DNA of 64,000 nt from Emiliania huxleyi CCMP1516 (GCF_000372725.1 NW_005201202.1:51335-115334); one strand, 5' to 3'; counted from the first letter of the stretch, positions 30,089-40,332 are shown. Program-made: numbers and translations. Notes: generated by a model not told the origin, from the sequence alone.

Positions 30089-31012
30089 CTACCAGCGCCG
30101 GGCCACGTCCCCAAACCAGCTCGCAAACTTGTCGCGATGGCCGGGCCTCATCTCCACCTCCACCGCCACCTGCCTCAGCTCCTCCCCGCCCATCTGCGCG
30201 AGGAAAGCGAGGTCGTCGTACCCTAGCTCGTCGAACCGGTCGGCGTAGCTCGAGAGGCCAATCGCCTCGAGCGCACCCGCAACCGGCGCCATGCCAAGGG
30301 GCGGGGGAGCGGGCAGCGTGCCACCGCCGCCTCCGCCGCCTCCGCCGCCTCCGCCGCCTCCGCCGCCTCCGCCGCCTCCGCCGCCTCCGCCGCCTCCGCC
30401 GCCTCCGCCGCCTCCGCCGCCTCCGCCGCCTCCGCCTCCGCCACCTCCCGAAGGGGCTGGATGGACGGGGGTGGGGACTTGCGGCGGCGGCGGCGGCGGG
30501 AGGCTGCGAGAGGTCGCCGGCGAGGCTCCGGCTCGCTTCCGCTTCTCGACTGCAGCTGGCGCGGCCGCCGTTCGCTTCCGCTTCTTACCGCCAGCGCCTG
30601 ATTTCGCCGCTGCCTCCGCCTCCGCCTCCGCTCGCGTGCGAAAGGTGCGGCCGTCCGGCGACGTGTAGGTCGAATGGCAGTCGCGAGTCGTGCTGACGCG
30701 CCAGCCTGCGCTCCAGGCGCCATTCCACATCTTCTTGTCGACCGCAGCGGCGTCGAGCTGCCCAATCTGCCTGTGTCTGCCTTGCGCCAGTCCAAAGGAC
30801 TCGGCGACTTCTCCTCGACTCCGATATTTGGTGCCGTCTTCATCGTGGTAATAAATGTTTCTGTCTCCGGTTCGCCCTATAGCCGTCCGTGTCGTCCAGC
30901 CTCTCACGAGGTCGGCGCTGCCGCCTGGAAGCGAGGCGAGGTACTCGCTGAGGGCAAGGAGCGCTGCAGGCTTGTCGGCCCAGCCGAGGCGAGCTTTGCT
31001 GGCGTGCGCCAT
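30089..31012 (-). CDS. Protein with two MBD-like segments and a C-terminal SAM domain
   Basis: 307 aa from the ATG at 31012. Segment one, GWTTRTAIGRTGDRNIYYHD then DGTKYRSRGEVAESFGL, has the W...R...YY-x-x-x-G-x-x-[FY]RS-[RK]-x-E-[VA] pattern of methyl-CpG-binding (MBD/TAM) domains. Segment two, WSAGWRVSTTRDCHSTYTSP then DGRTFRTRAEAEAEAA, is a second, weaker match. A Lys/Arg-rich linker (GGKKRKRTAAAPAAVEKRKR) precedes a run of more than 40 glycines encoded by a CCGCCT hexanucleotide tract at about 30318-30447. The C-terminus, LEAIGLSSYADRFDELGYDD then LAFLAQMGGEELRQVAV and HRDKFASWFG, is a SAM domain. The protein probably binds DNA and oligomerises or recruits partners. Whether it reads 5-methylcytosine cannot be told from sequence. 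Confidence 0.7.
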   Translation of the reverse strand: MAHASKARLGWADKPAALLALSEYLASLPGGSADLVRGWTTRTAIGRTGDRNIYYHDEDGTKYRSRGEVAESFGLAQGRHRQIGQLDAAAVDKKMWNGAWSAGWRVSTTRDCHSTYTSPDGRTFRTRAEAEAEAAAKSGAGGKKRKRTAAAPAAVEKRKRAGASPATSRSLPPPPPPQVPTPVHPAPSGGGGGGGGGGGGGGGGGGGGGGGGGGGGGGGGGGGGGGGGGGGTLPAPPPLGMAPVAGALEAIGLSSYADRFDELGYDDLAFLAQMGGEELRQVAVEVEMRPGHRDKFASWFGDVARRW

Positions 31013-33374
31013 GGATTCGTGTAAAAAGAAAAAAAGCGCCGAAGAAAAAAGATGTCGCCGGCGACACACACCTTCCCGGCAGACTTCGCGCGACGGGCAG
31101 ACGGCGGGCGCATCCCCGTGCTGCGACTCGAGCATGTCTCGCGGCGGTCGTGGGCGTGCGTGGCTGCTCGCGCTAAGGAGGCGTTCGGGCAAGTGCACGC
31201 CGCCTTTCGCCGGGCGGTGCTGCCAAGCGGTATATGACGCACTCGGGTGAGAGGGACCCGGGTGCTGTACACAAGCCGAGGAGGCAGCGTGTTGTACTCT
31301 ACAGTGAAGTACAGCGTGTTGCCGCGTCGCGTCGTCGTTTGTTTGTGTCACCTGTGTAGAGATTTTGCGAAACTGAGACATCTCATAGAGAGATAATGTG
31401 TGAGGGTTAGAGTTGTGTGATAGATGAACTGGAAATGAAAAAAAGCTAAAAGGAGGGCGGGGCATCTCTGATTTTTTGGGGCTTTTGAGTTTTGTTTTCT
31501 TTGCAACGGTATTATTAGGAATCCAAGAAGAACGGTATTATTATGAATCCAAGAAGAATCCAGCCGGGAAGTTTATCCTTTTCTTTTTGGTGTTCGTGCC
31601 AGTGCTCGCCAAGAAAAGGGGGGGGGAAGACAACCAAACGAGGGATGGGAGGAGGACAGGGTCCCCACCTGCATGAGCAGGATTTTGGAGTGCTCGCCAG
31701 AAAGAAAGAAAGAACAGGCAACCCAAGGGAGGGATGGGAGGACGGCACGCCGTCACCACACAGGGATTTTAAGGAGAGAGAGAATTCTTGATACGAAACC
31801 ACGACGACACACACCAGTCGACTCGCATCGGTTGCCTCCATGAACGGCGGAGCTATTCTCGCGCCCACACCACACCTGGCTCCAACGTGGACACGCCCAT
31901 AGCTGGGGACACTACTAGGTCACGCATGGCATCACAGAAGTTTTATCTCTGGGCCCCGAAAGGCATCTCTAGCAGTGTCGTTACACATGCCCCCTCCCCT
32001 CCTGGGCGCATGCGCCTCACGTCTCGCCAGAGCATAAGCCCTTGGCGTGTGGCGAGACGAGTTTTTCGCCATCGCAGCGAGCAGCAAGCCGCCCGCCGCA
32101 AACAGCCGGAGGCCTCGCCGCGGCACTGGCTGCGCCGCGGTCCCGCACCCGTCGACGCAGCTCCCCCCGCGGAAGACCGCGCGTAGCAACGTCTTGACGA
32201 TCGAGATGAGCGTGCCTGAAGCTCGCCCACCTACTGCCCCTGAGAGTTGGTTACGAGTGGGATCGGCTCCCCCCCTTGGGATCACAGCTTCCACGACCTC
32301 GCACCCAACATCACAGGCGGGATCAGAGAGAGACTCCACACCGGACACCGCCCGGGCACAGCCCCCCTACCCGTCGGATCGCACAGAGGGCCCCCTCGGA
32401 GCAGCCCACACACAATCACGCATCGGCAGATTGAGTGCCTGAGTCAGGCAGACAGCACAGACAAGAGGAGAGAGAGGAGAGAGAGAGAGAGAGAGAGGAG
32501 AGAGGAGAGGGTGAGGGTGTGAACACACGTGAGGAGTGGGGGAGGGTGTCTGTGGTGGGCTGTAGTCCTACTACGTGGTTAGAACCACGCGCCCCTCAGG
32601 AGCTTAAGGTAGAGCTGAGCGTCCAAGACGCCTCGGTGCCACCCACCGGCGTGAAGACCATCCGGATCTACCGAGCTCGTCCTCCGGACGGACCCGTCCC
32701 CGCGATGGCCCACGGTCCTCCGTCGCCTGGTTGAACCCCCTGCCTCCCGGTTGACCCCCCGGTCCCCGTACTCCACCATGAAATAAACTCAAAGTCCACC
32801 ACAGCCACCACCCTCCACCTCCACCGTCGAGCCGCGATCGCTGCCGCCCGCGACGCCGCCCGCCGCGTCAGATAGCCGCGACGCGCGCATCGAGTCGCGT
32901 CGGAGAGCCGCGCCGCACCAGCAGCAGCATCTGCACCACCAGCAGCAGCAGCAGCACCACCACCACCACCCGAGAGAGAAGCGCACCTGCCCGACGCCGC
33001 CCGCCGCGTCAGACGCTCGCGACGCGCGCGTCGAGCCCAGTCGCACAGCCGCGCCGCGCCAGCAGCAGCATCGGCACCAGCAGCAGCAGCACCACCACCA
33101 CCAGCACCAACAGAGACAGGCAGTGCAGGCGCAGAGGCGCTCGCAGAGCGGCGCTCAGCGCCGCGCACGCCACGCTGCGGACCGTCGGGCGAGCGCACCG
33201 TACGTCGGCGGCGAGCCGCGTCGCCAGCCGTCTCGCGAGAGAGCGGCGCCGCCGCGTGCGCGCAGCAGCCGCCGCGGCAGAGGCGAGCCGCGGCGACGTC
33301 CGCACTAACGGATAACGGCCATTGGCGGTTTCTCTCTTCTCTCTCTCTCTCTCTCTCTCTAGGGATTTTAAGGA
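31013..33374. other. Repeat-rich intergenic block
   Basis: Holds an R2-variant copy at 31590-31695 (GACAGGGTCCCCACCTGCAT) and an R2 copy at 31700-31768. Purine-rich GAGA tracts lie at 32463-32515. A tandem duplication with unit of about 144 bp (32849-32971 and 32993-33107) is built on GCCGCCCGCCGCGTCAGA and CAG/CAC runs. A CT tract lies at 33330-33360. One frame of the duplication reads as Gln/His-rich peptide, but start, stop and strand cannot be fixed, so I do not call a gene. Confidence 0.5.
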
Positions 33375-35432
33375 GTGCTCCCCAGTCCGAATTCTTTTTG
33401 CCTGCCCGCCGTCGACAAACGCCGTTGCCCACGACGCGAGATGCCTGTGTGCGACCGGCGGCAGTGTCGGTCATCGCTGCCCGGCCGGCCCGACGACTGC
33501 AACGCCAACGCCGCCGCAGGCGAACCGGCGGCGTGTGCAGACGGCTGGACTCCGACGCGGCAGCCAGTCTTATGGGCTCCTGTCGGCGAGGAGAACTTTG
33601 ACTGCTGCGCGGCGGACGGCGGCACCGTGGCTGATTCGGCCGAGGCGGTGGCCTTTGCGGACGCCCTGGAGAGCTGCATCCGCGAGGCCGCCGAGGCGGT
33701 CTCTGCGAGCGTGCCTGCGTGGGCCGACCACTGCGAGTCGGTGTCCGCAAAGACTGCGCTGCAGCGGCGCGAGCTCGGCCGGACCCTGGACCCGCTCTTC
33801 GACGCGCACGGGTACACAGCCGCCCTCTGGTGCAGCATCTACTCGAGCGCTTGGCCGATGGGCTGGACGGATGGCAACTGGTACGACATGTACCTCTGCC
33901 CGGCAGCTCGGGCGTGCTCGGGGCGCGAGGCGCTCGGGGAGGTCGACGAGGCGGTCGGCTCGGACGGCACCGTCGAGGAGGGCGAGACGGCCCCCGTCCG
34001 GACCATGTCGTGCGCCCTCTGCCGCCGGCTGCGGGCCCGGCTCGGCGAGGCGCCCTTCACCCTCGCGGACACCATCCCGTCCCGCGAGCGGCCGGTGCCT
34101 GGGCGGTACCCGACGAGTCGGTACCAGCGGATGGCGGCCGAGTATGAGGCTCGCCTCGGGAGCCGCGGCTACTGGGACCGGTGGGTTGGGTGGGACCTGC
34201 ACCCGTTCGGAGTCTGGCTCGCAGACGCGGTGTGGCCGGCGCAGCTCGAGGAGAGGAGGCTGTGGGAGGCCGAGGAGCGGATCGCGCGGTACAGGCTCAC
34301 CAACGGGGAGGTGATGCACGGGTTCGTCTGGCAGTCCCTCGCGCTGCTCGCAGAGCGGGCGCCGCCCCGCGACCCGTCCGAGTGGGTCTTCACGGCGTGC
34401 GACCCGACCTGGCGGTGGCAGAACGAGGGCACCAACCGAGGCACGTGCGCGCACGGGGCCGGGCACGGGCTCTTCTACTACTACCGGCGCGGCGACTGCG
34501 GCTGGAGCTGCGCCGTCCGCGCCGCCCTGCCCGCCTGCTCGCGGGGGCCGCTGGGCGGGTGGGCCGCGGAGGGCAACTGGGCCGAGCTGTGCGAGGGCGG
34601 AGTCTTCCACTCTGCCTTCAACTCGCTGACTGCGCCGGACCTGCTCCGGCACGCGGCTCTGTCGCCCGCGTCCTCCCTCGCCGAGGCGGTCTGCGAGGCG
34701 GGCTGGCGCGGCTGCGCGGTCAACCTGGGCGCCGAGGAGGGCGAGGGGCGCTTCGCACTCGCAAAGGCGGGCTTCTGCGACGTCTCGGCGTGGACCTCGC
34801 GCATCGCGCTCCTCGACCCATCCCCATCCCCCTCTCCTCTGCCGCCGCCGCCGCCGCCGCGGTCCCTCCCTTCCCCACCCGCGCGCTCACCGCCGCCGCC
34901 CTCGCCGCCGCCGCCTCCACAAGTGACGTGGCTCCCTGGCCTCGGGGCACCCGCCCACGAGGCTCACGAGGCCCTCTCCGGCGTGCCGGCCGAGCTCACC
35001 CGCCAGTTCTGGCAGCTGCCTCCGCCGCCAGCCGCCGCCCCGATGAGAGGCGGTGGCGCTGGCGGTGGCGGCCCTCCGCTCGACTCGCTTGTGGGCGGCC
35101 ACGGCGAGGAGGCGGCTCTCGCCCTCGTCCTCGCCCTCCTCCTCGCGTCGGCCGTGTGCGTCTGCCGCCTCGTCTGCCGCGGTGCAACGCCGGCGGCGGA
35201 GCAACGCGCGGCGCAGCGCCCGCAGAGCCAGGGGCGGCTCCCTGCCGCCGGCCGCCGCCTCCGCGCGGCCGTGATGGGGAGAGGTGGTGGCGGTGGCGGG
35301 CGGGTCGCCCGGGCGGCTCCGGGAGGGCGGAAGCTGAAGTATCTCCGCGCCGGCACCGGCGACGACGTCGACGACCGCGAGTCGTTCGTCACCGCGGTGG
35401 AGGACCCGTCGTACTTTGTGAGGTCCGTGTGA
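33375..35432 (+). CDS. Type I membrane protein with large Cys/Trp-rich ectodomain
   Basis: 685 aa from the ATG at 33375, or 663 aa from 33441. No convincing signal peptide is visible at either start, so a short upstream exon is possible. The ectodomain (about 450 residues) is rich in paired Cys and Trp: WCSIYSSAWPMGWTDGNWYD, CTACDPTWRWQNEG-like FTACDPTWRWQNEG, and the striking GTCAHGAGHGLFYYY, whose HGAGHG could be a metal site. A proline-rich linker ([16 protein letters not shown]) and a single membrane span (ALALVLALLLASAVCVCRLV) precede a basic/acidic cytoplasmic tail ending YFVRSV. No family is assigned; a surface receptor or hydrolase-like ectodomain is possible. The gene begins immediately after a short TE-like GATTTTAAGGAG motif. 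Confidence 0.65.
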   Translation: MLPSPNSFCLPAVDKRRCPRREMPVCDRRQCRSSLPGRPDDCNANAAAGEPAACADGWTPTRQPVLWAPVGEENFDCCAADGGTVADSAEAVAFADALESCIREAAEAVSASVPAWADHCESVSAKTALQRRELGRTLDPLFDAHGYTAALWCSIYSSAWPMGWTDGNWYDMYLCPAARACSGREALGEVDEAVGSDGTVEEGETAPVRTMSCALCRRLRARLGEAPFTLADTIPSRERPVPGRYPTSRYQRMAAEYEARLGSRGYWDRWVGWDLHPFGVWLADAVWPAQLEERRLWEAEERIARYRLTNGEVMHGFVWQSLALLAERAPPRDPSEWVFTACDPTWRWQNEGTNRGTCAHGAGHGLFYYYRRGDCGWSCAVRAALPACSRGPLGGWAAEGNWAELCEGGVFHSAFNSLTAPDLLRHAALSPASSLAEAVCEAGWRGCAVNLGAEEGEGRFALAKAGFCDVSAWTSRIALLDPSPSPSPLPPPPPPRSLPSPPARSPPPPSPPPPPQVTWLPGLGAPAHEAHEALSGVPAELTRQFWQLPPPPAAAPMRGGGAGGGGPPLDSLVGGHGEEAALALVLALLLASAVCVCRLVCRGATPAAEQRAAQRPQSQGRLPAAGRRLRAAVMGRGGGGGGRVARAAPGGRKLKYLRAGTGDDVDDRESFVTAVEDPSYFVRSV

Positions 35433-35905
35433 GCGTTATGGCGCGCATCGTGTGTCGTTGTGGCTGCGTGGCCAGCATATACACAATTCCTTTACCGTGG
35501 TACACAGGTGCGTGTATTATTTTTGCTTGGGGCGGCACTCATGACGGGGTAGGTAGGGGGGGTAGGTCTGGCTCTGGGCCCCCTTCCCGTCGGGTTTTCC
35601 CTCTCTTCACGCTGGAATTTTCACATCAGAGAAAAAGAATTTTTCCGCGGAAATCACGATGTCAACCCCTCCCCATGTCCCCCCAAGTGAGGTGATCTGG
35701 TGCTTGTAGGGCTTGAGAGTGGCCTGCCATGTCACAGGAAGGACTTATGGTTGCAGAAGAGTACCACCAGCCATCACTTTAGTTGGTATAGTACCCCACC
35801 TTCACCGATCCGGTGATTTCTTTAGTTTCGCAAGGTAGGTAGGTAGGGTAGCGGAAGAGGTTGTGGGCCGTGAGTTGACGGAAATCGAGGGACGCGACCC
35901 GCTTC
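35433..35905. repeat. Intergenic with inverted R4 copy at 35728-35815
   Basis: Contains the reverse-oriented R4 copy and a 30-bp fragment at 35868-35899 (GTGAGTTGACGGAAATCGAG) also present at 3981-4011. Otherwise nothing recognised. Confidence 0.45.
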
Positions 35906-36224
35906 AATGCGTGTGGTTTTTGCCCATGCACATTTTTTGCATGGGCAAAAACTGTTGCATATGTTGCATATCACACATATCATGGCATTTGAACGCATTA
36001 TTGTGCATTCAAGACTGCATTCTGCATTTTCTGCATTCGGTGGGCAACTGCATTTCTGCTGCATTTCTGCATTCTTTGGGCAACTGCATTTCAGCTGCAT
36101 ATGCGGCGGGAAACTGCATTTAGTTGCATGGATTCACTGACACACGGCCTCCATTGCGTGTGCACCTAATCCTCCAAAAAGACGAATGCGAAAATGCACT
36201 GCATGGGCAAAAACCACACGCATT
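35906..36224. mobile_element. AT-rich MITE-like element of about 317 bp with 24-25-bp inverted ends
   Basis: The ends at 35907-35930 and 36200-36223 are perfect inverted copies (ATGCGTGTGGTTTTTGCCCA at the left). Directly inside the left end the TGCATGGGCAAAAA motif appears again in inverted orientation, making a terminal hairpin. The interior is a patchwork of TGCAT and GGGCAACTGCATTTC repeats. Its base composition differs sharply from the GC-rich surroundings. No ORF and no clear target duplication are seen. Confidence 0.7.
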
Positions 36225-36318
36225 CGTGGGCAAGAACCACACTTATTCCGCAGGGCAGGGGGCGGCCAGGTTTTTGCAGAATTTCATCATAAATAAATAA
36301 ATAAAACGGACACCTCTA

Positions 36319-37222
36319 CTAGGAGATGGGTAAAAAGGAACAGGTCCCCGCCCTTGCGATCTTTGTGCAGGGTTCTTTGTGGGTGTGGTCGGCGACTAGC
36401 CGGGGTCGTCCTCCCGATGGGGGACTAGCACTAGCCGTCTTCCACATGGTCCCTCGGGTCCCTGCTGCTCCTAATGGAAATCTCTTCGTAATCCTCCTGC
36501 TTATTTCCGCAACGTCCTGCTCCCTCCCTCGTCTCGCCCTGCGCGACTGCTCCGCCTCACCGTCGTCTGCTCTGCGTCGTCTGGTGACGGGTCCTCCATA
36601 GTCGGTTGAGGTCGCCGCCCTCCTCGTGCCTCTTCCCAACGTTCCCTCGGCGGCCGATGCCGTCCGCTCCGGCTCCCCAGTCCCCGGGTCTGTCCTGCTC
36701 TCTTCTGCGCTAGTTTCTGTTTCGTCCTCACCGGCGTCCCTCCTCTTCTTTCTCCCCTTCTTGTATGCTTTGTACATCGCGTCGATTCCGTTTCGCGTGA
36801 GCACCATCCTGAAGCCCGCCCAGCAGCTGAACCGCTCCCTAAGTCGAAGGAGCATCATCAGTCTCACCCACTTCGCTCGCTGCCCACCGTCTCCGCTCCC
36901 TCCCGCTTGAGCCGCCGTCGCGGCCCTCGTTCGTCCCACTGGCTGTTGGCCCGTCGCCTGCGTTGCTTGCGTTATCCCTCCTCCTCCGCGACTCCCTCAA
37001 GGCCGGCCGGGCCTCCTTCCACCCAGTGAAGAGCTTCCTCAGCCACTCGATGTGTTCCTCTCTCTTCATTATGCGCGCCGTAGCCTCATCATTGAGCTGG
37101 ATCCACCTCTGCACCGCTCCCGTCGCCGCCTCGGCCACGACTTGCAAGTTCCGCCTCGTGACCCCGGCGCCAAGGTCCCTCCGACTCTTATAGAATTTCA
37201 TCATGAGTGCCGCCCCAAGCAA
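36319..37222 (-). CDS. Possible gene or TE ORF with Leu/Trp/Arg repeat modules
   Basis: Two overlapping minus-strand frames (37222-36839 and 36939-36319) read like parts of one protein. Modules of about 35 residues share an L-R-x-x-F-x-x-W-x-x-x-R pattern: EEHIEWLRKLFTGWKEARPA and LLRLRERFSCWAGFRMVLTR. The rest is Arg/Glu-rich. The frame change near 36900 could be a short intron or an indel. The 3' end overlaps a 20-bp motif (GAGATGGGTAAAAAGGAACA, 36325-36344) that recurs at 60164, so a mobile-element origin is possible. Function unknown. Confidence 0.35.
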
Positions 37223-37494
37223 AAATAATACACACCTGTACTACACAGAAACGACAAAGTGTTGAGTGTGTATAAGTTTAATTATATGCGTGAGACAGAG
37301 AGCGGGTTGGGGATTGCGATATTGAGTTGAACACATGTATCGGCGCAGAGGAGCCAGAGGATTTGATGTGCTTGTGGGGGTCCGGTTATATCTCACGCCG
37401 ACGGCGTTTGGGGCTCCTCCCTCCGGGCGGCTCCGTTGAGCGCTTGGGCGTGGTGGGCTTGAGCGGGCTGTGACGACGGCTGGCCCCTCTACAC

Positions 37495-40332
37495 TCAGCT
37501 CGGGAAGGAGGGCTCCACCTCGACCACATCAAAAGTGACCCCGTCGCGCACGAGCGTGTGGGTTACGCCGGTGGGATGCATGTACGTGAGGGGCGGGTAC
37601 AGGTACTCCTTCTCGTGCGGGAAGGCGGAGAACTCCGAAATGTCCACGCCCATGTTCATGAACGTTGAGCTTTTGAGCCGGAAAAGCAAAGCGCGCTGCT
37701 TGCCGGCTGCGGACGCGTAGCGCGCCGCGACCTCGAGCCTCGAGGTCGTGCTGCAGCAGGCAAACTCGGTGCCGCCCATCGACAGGAAGCGGGGCGGAGC
37801 GCGCAGATCACCCATGCCCCGCCAGAGGATGCGCCCCTCCTCCTGCTTCGCCGGCCGCGCGCAGCCGAGCGCCCGGACGGCAGCTCGCAACCATCCGCCG
37901 TCCGCTGCGTGTGCTCCGTCGCCGTCCACCTCCTCCGCCCACCTCTCACCTCCCTTCTTCTCGTCCGCCCCGACGCCAGAGACCAAGCTCTCCCGAACAG
38001 TAGCCCGCCCCTCCTCGATGACGCTGCTCTCCTCGTCGCCGCCCTCCTCCTGGATGGGGAGAGCAAGGCCCTCCTCGCATCCCGCCAGCTCTGACCGCGC
38101 CTGCCGTAGCGTGCTCAGGCTGAGCTCGCCGGCCACCGCCAAGGTCTTGAGACCCTGCTCCTCCAGCTCCTGGCCAGCGAGGTCGACCGACGTCGCTGCG
38201 GCGACGGCGCGCATCCGCTTGAGCGCCTCGTAGATGAAGGCCATCGTCACCGGCTGAGGGTGCGGCGCCGCCAGCTGCGGAGGCTCGAGTGGCAGGGGGC
38301 TGCCGTCCTCGCCCTTGCGGCAGTGGCTCATCTTGAGGTTGCGCATCGGCCCATTGAGCGCGCGGAAGGCGGCGGTCGAGTACAGACGCAACGCGACCAC
38401 GTGTGCCTCTTCAAGCTTCGCCCTGCGCGCCACAGGCAGGGCCACAAAGTCGGCCAGTACCATGCCCTGACGCCCTCCAAGCCGAGAGCCATCCGGGGCT
38501 CGGTCGCGCCGCCAGCCGTTGTGAAAGCTGGTGGCACTCGAGCCGGCCGAGGCGTCGAGGATGTAGCGCAGGTTCTCGAGCACCTCCGGGTCGTCGAGCG
38601 CCTCCGCCTCCTCGATGATGGCGGCGGTGCCAGTAGCCATCTTTTCTCGCAGGTACGCCTCCTCGTGGCCGATGATCCCGTACAGCCCCGTTGCCGCTTC
38701 CTCCGGCTGTCCCGTGACGAGCTCCTTGGCCGAGCCGGCGAACCGATCGGAGGCTCCCTCCGCGTTGGACGTTAGCAGCCCATCGACGCTTGGTGCGCCG
38801 CATCGAAAGGCCGCTGCGAACTGGCTGCCACCGGGGATGGCCTTGATGGCCTTGACAGCCTTGCAGCCACCGGGGATGGCCTTGCGCCCCGCAGCCCTTA
38901 GCAGCAGCGCCAGCGAGACGGCACTGAGGAGAAGGCTCACGCAGCCCTGCGCGAACAGCACCCAAGCGATGTACGGCGCGTTTTCTGGCTGTACCGCACG
39001 CAGGAAGGTGCTGCAGACCTTGCCCTTCGTCGGGTAGACGTAGCCACCGATCGACTCGACGCCCTCCTTCGACCCGATGAGCTGATCGCATTCACTGACA
39101 AACCACATCTTCTTGACAGAGTCAGATATATCGCCCACTAGGTTCAGGTGTTGATTTACCCCGCCGTAAGTCAGGCCCCAGCTGGCGAGGAGCCAGGCGC
39201 CGTAGACAAGGCCGCTAACGGCCCCGAAAGCGAGCCAGAAATACCGGGACGGCCTCGACTTGACCCACGCTGCAAAGTTCAGGTTGCTCCTCGAGAGGGG
39301 GAGCGCGACGGGAATGACCACCCAGGCGGGCAGCCAGGGCAGCAGCAGGATGGCCAGGAGCACCAGCGTGCGAGCGATCCATCTCGTGTGGCGCACGGCG
39401 ACGCGCACCTCCGCCTCCAGGAATCGTCTCTGCTTCTTCTCCACTTCGATTGTGTTTAGAGCGCGCTCCAGCTCTAGGAGGACGGTAGATGGCCGAGAGC
39501 ATGCTCGTCGCATAGCAAGCGCGGGCAGGAACAAGACGGTCGCCCAAATTGGCAGCAGCCAGAGAAGCATCCAGACGACGTCGACACTGCGCCAGGGCGA
39601 CGACACTCGCCAGTCGTCGTCCACGACTCGCACCGCGACGAGACTGACGCCCGTGTTCCGGCCAAGATCATACAAGTTTATCTTGAGGTAGCCCCCATCG
39701 CCTTTGGAAGGGTAGCAGACAGCAGGACCCAAGAATTGTCTGCATTCCGCCAGGTCATTGCCGGTATAGCCTCGACAGAATCCATCAATCAAAACGTCGC
39801 AGAGGCGATGGAGGAGGGACTGCCCTGGCGCGTGGTCGACAAAATCCACGAGCGTGACGGACACAACTTGCACGGTATCATCGGTGGCGACGAGCTTGGT
39901 TTGGTCGACAAGCTCTGTGCCAGGAGCGGTCTTGACAAGGTCGTCTGTGGACACTTCTCCCAGCCTGCTCACGCGGCTGTCATCAGCTGACAAACTCAGG
40001 TCTACTTTGCAGCCATCGGTCGAGGTGATCAGGACGAACGGCGGAAAGGCCTCGCTTCCAGAACCAATGTTATCCGCCAGTATCTCTCGGAGGTCCGATG
40101 TGTCGATGCTGCTTGACTGGGACAACTGGCTGGCAGTTGCGCCCACCTGCGTCCGGTTGACGGCCACGCACATTGTTATGGCCTCCTTCAATTTCTGCGG
40201 CAGCGGCGGCGGCGCCGGAGGCGACGGCGACCAGGGCGGCAGCGACGGTGATGGCGGCGGCGACGGGAGGGCGTGGGCGAAGAGAGCGGCCCACATATCT
40301 CGCGGAGAACGAACAGCAAGGGGCCCTTCCAA
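37495..40332 (-). CDS. Multi-pass membrane protein with C-terminal ADP-ribosyltransferase-like domain
   Basis: 945 aa, single exon. The N-terminus is proline-rich, followed by a predicted luminal/extracellular domain and hydrophobic spans (VVWMLLWLLPIWATVLFLPA, TLVLLAILLLPWLPAWVVI, YFWLAFGAVSGLVYGAWLLA, APYIAWVLFAQGCVSLLLSA). The C-terminal 300 residues hold an R-S-E-type ART fold: LYSTAAFRALNGPMRN, then ILWRGMGDL (conserved Arg), FACCSTTSRLEVAARYA (the S-T-S motif) and FPHEKEYLYPPLTYM (catalytic E-x-E). That is the arginine-specific ectoART signature, here probably cytosolic by its position after the spans. An internal AIPGG duplication lies before the domain. The likely role is NAD-dependent mono-ADP-ribosylation; the target is unknown. 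Confidence 0.8.
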   Translation of the reverse strand: MEGPLAVRSPRDMWAALFAHALPSPPPSPSLPPWSPSPPAPPPLPQKLKEAITMCVAVNRTQVGATASQLSQSSSIDTSDLREILADNIGSGSEAFPPFVLITSTDGCKVDLSLSADDSRVSRLGEVSTDDLVKTAPGTELVDQTKLVATDDTVQVVSVTLVDFVDHAPGQSLLHRLCDVLIDGFCRGYTGNDLAECRQFLGPAVCYPSKGDGGYLKINLYDLGRNTGVSLVAVRVVDDDWRVSSPWRSVDVVWMLLWLLPIWATVLFLPALAMRRACSRPSTVLLELERALNTIEVEKKQRRFLEAEVRVAVRHTRWIARTLVLLAILLLPWLPAWVVIPVALPLSRSNLNFAAWVKSRPSRYFWLAFGAVSGLVYGAWLLASWGLTYGGVNQHLNLVGDISDSVKKMWFVSECDQLIGSKEGVESIGGYVYPTKGKVCSTFLRAVQPENAPYIAWVLFAQGCVSLLLSAVSLALLLRAAGRKAIPGGCKAVKAIKAIPGGSQFAAAFRCGAPSVDGLLTSNAEGASDRFAGSAKELVTGQPEEAATGLYGIIGHEEAYLREKMATGTAAIIEEAEALDDPEVLENLRYILDASAGSSATSFHNGWRRDRAPDGSRLGGRQGMVLADFVALPVARRAKLEEAHVVALRLYSTAAFRALNGPMRNLKMSHCRKGEDGSPLPLEPPQLAAPHPQPVTMAFIYEALKRMRAVAAATSVDLAGQELEEQGLKTLAVAGELSLSTLRQARSELAGCEEGLALPIQEEGGDEESSVIEEGRATVRESLVSGVGADEKKGGERWAEEVDGDGAHAADGGWLRAAVRALGCARPAKQEEGRILWRGMGDLRAPPRFLSMGGTEFACCSTTSRLEVAARYASAAGKQRALLFRLKSSTFMNMGVDISEFSAFPHEKEYLYPPLTYMHPTGVTHTLVRDGVTFDVVEVEPSFPS

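Noticed and set aside
30291-30668. Plus-strand polyproline ORF
   Set aside because: It is the antisense shadow of the glycine run in the MBD/SAM gene.
32800-33310. Gln/His-rich protein encoded by the 144-bp duplication
   Set aside because: CAG/CAC runs give such peptides in one frame by default; no start, stop or splice context could be fixed.
37495-40332. Reading the ADP-ribosyltransferase domain as a bacterial toxin or horizontal transfer
   Set aside because: Composition matches neighbouring genes, the protein has eukaryote-like multi-pass spans, and the motif set is that of arginine-specific ARTs also found in eukaryotes.
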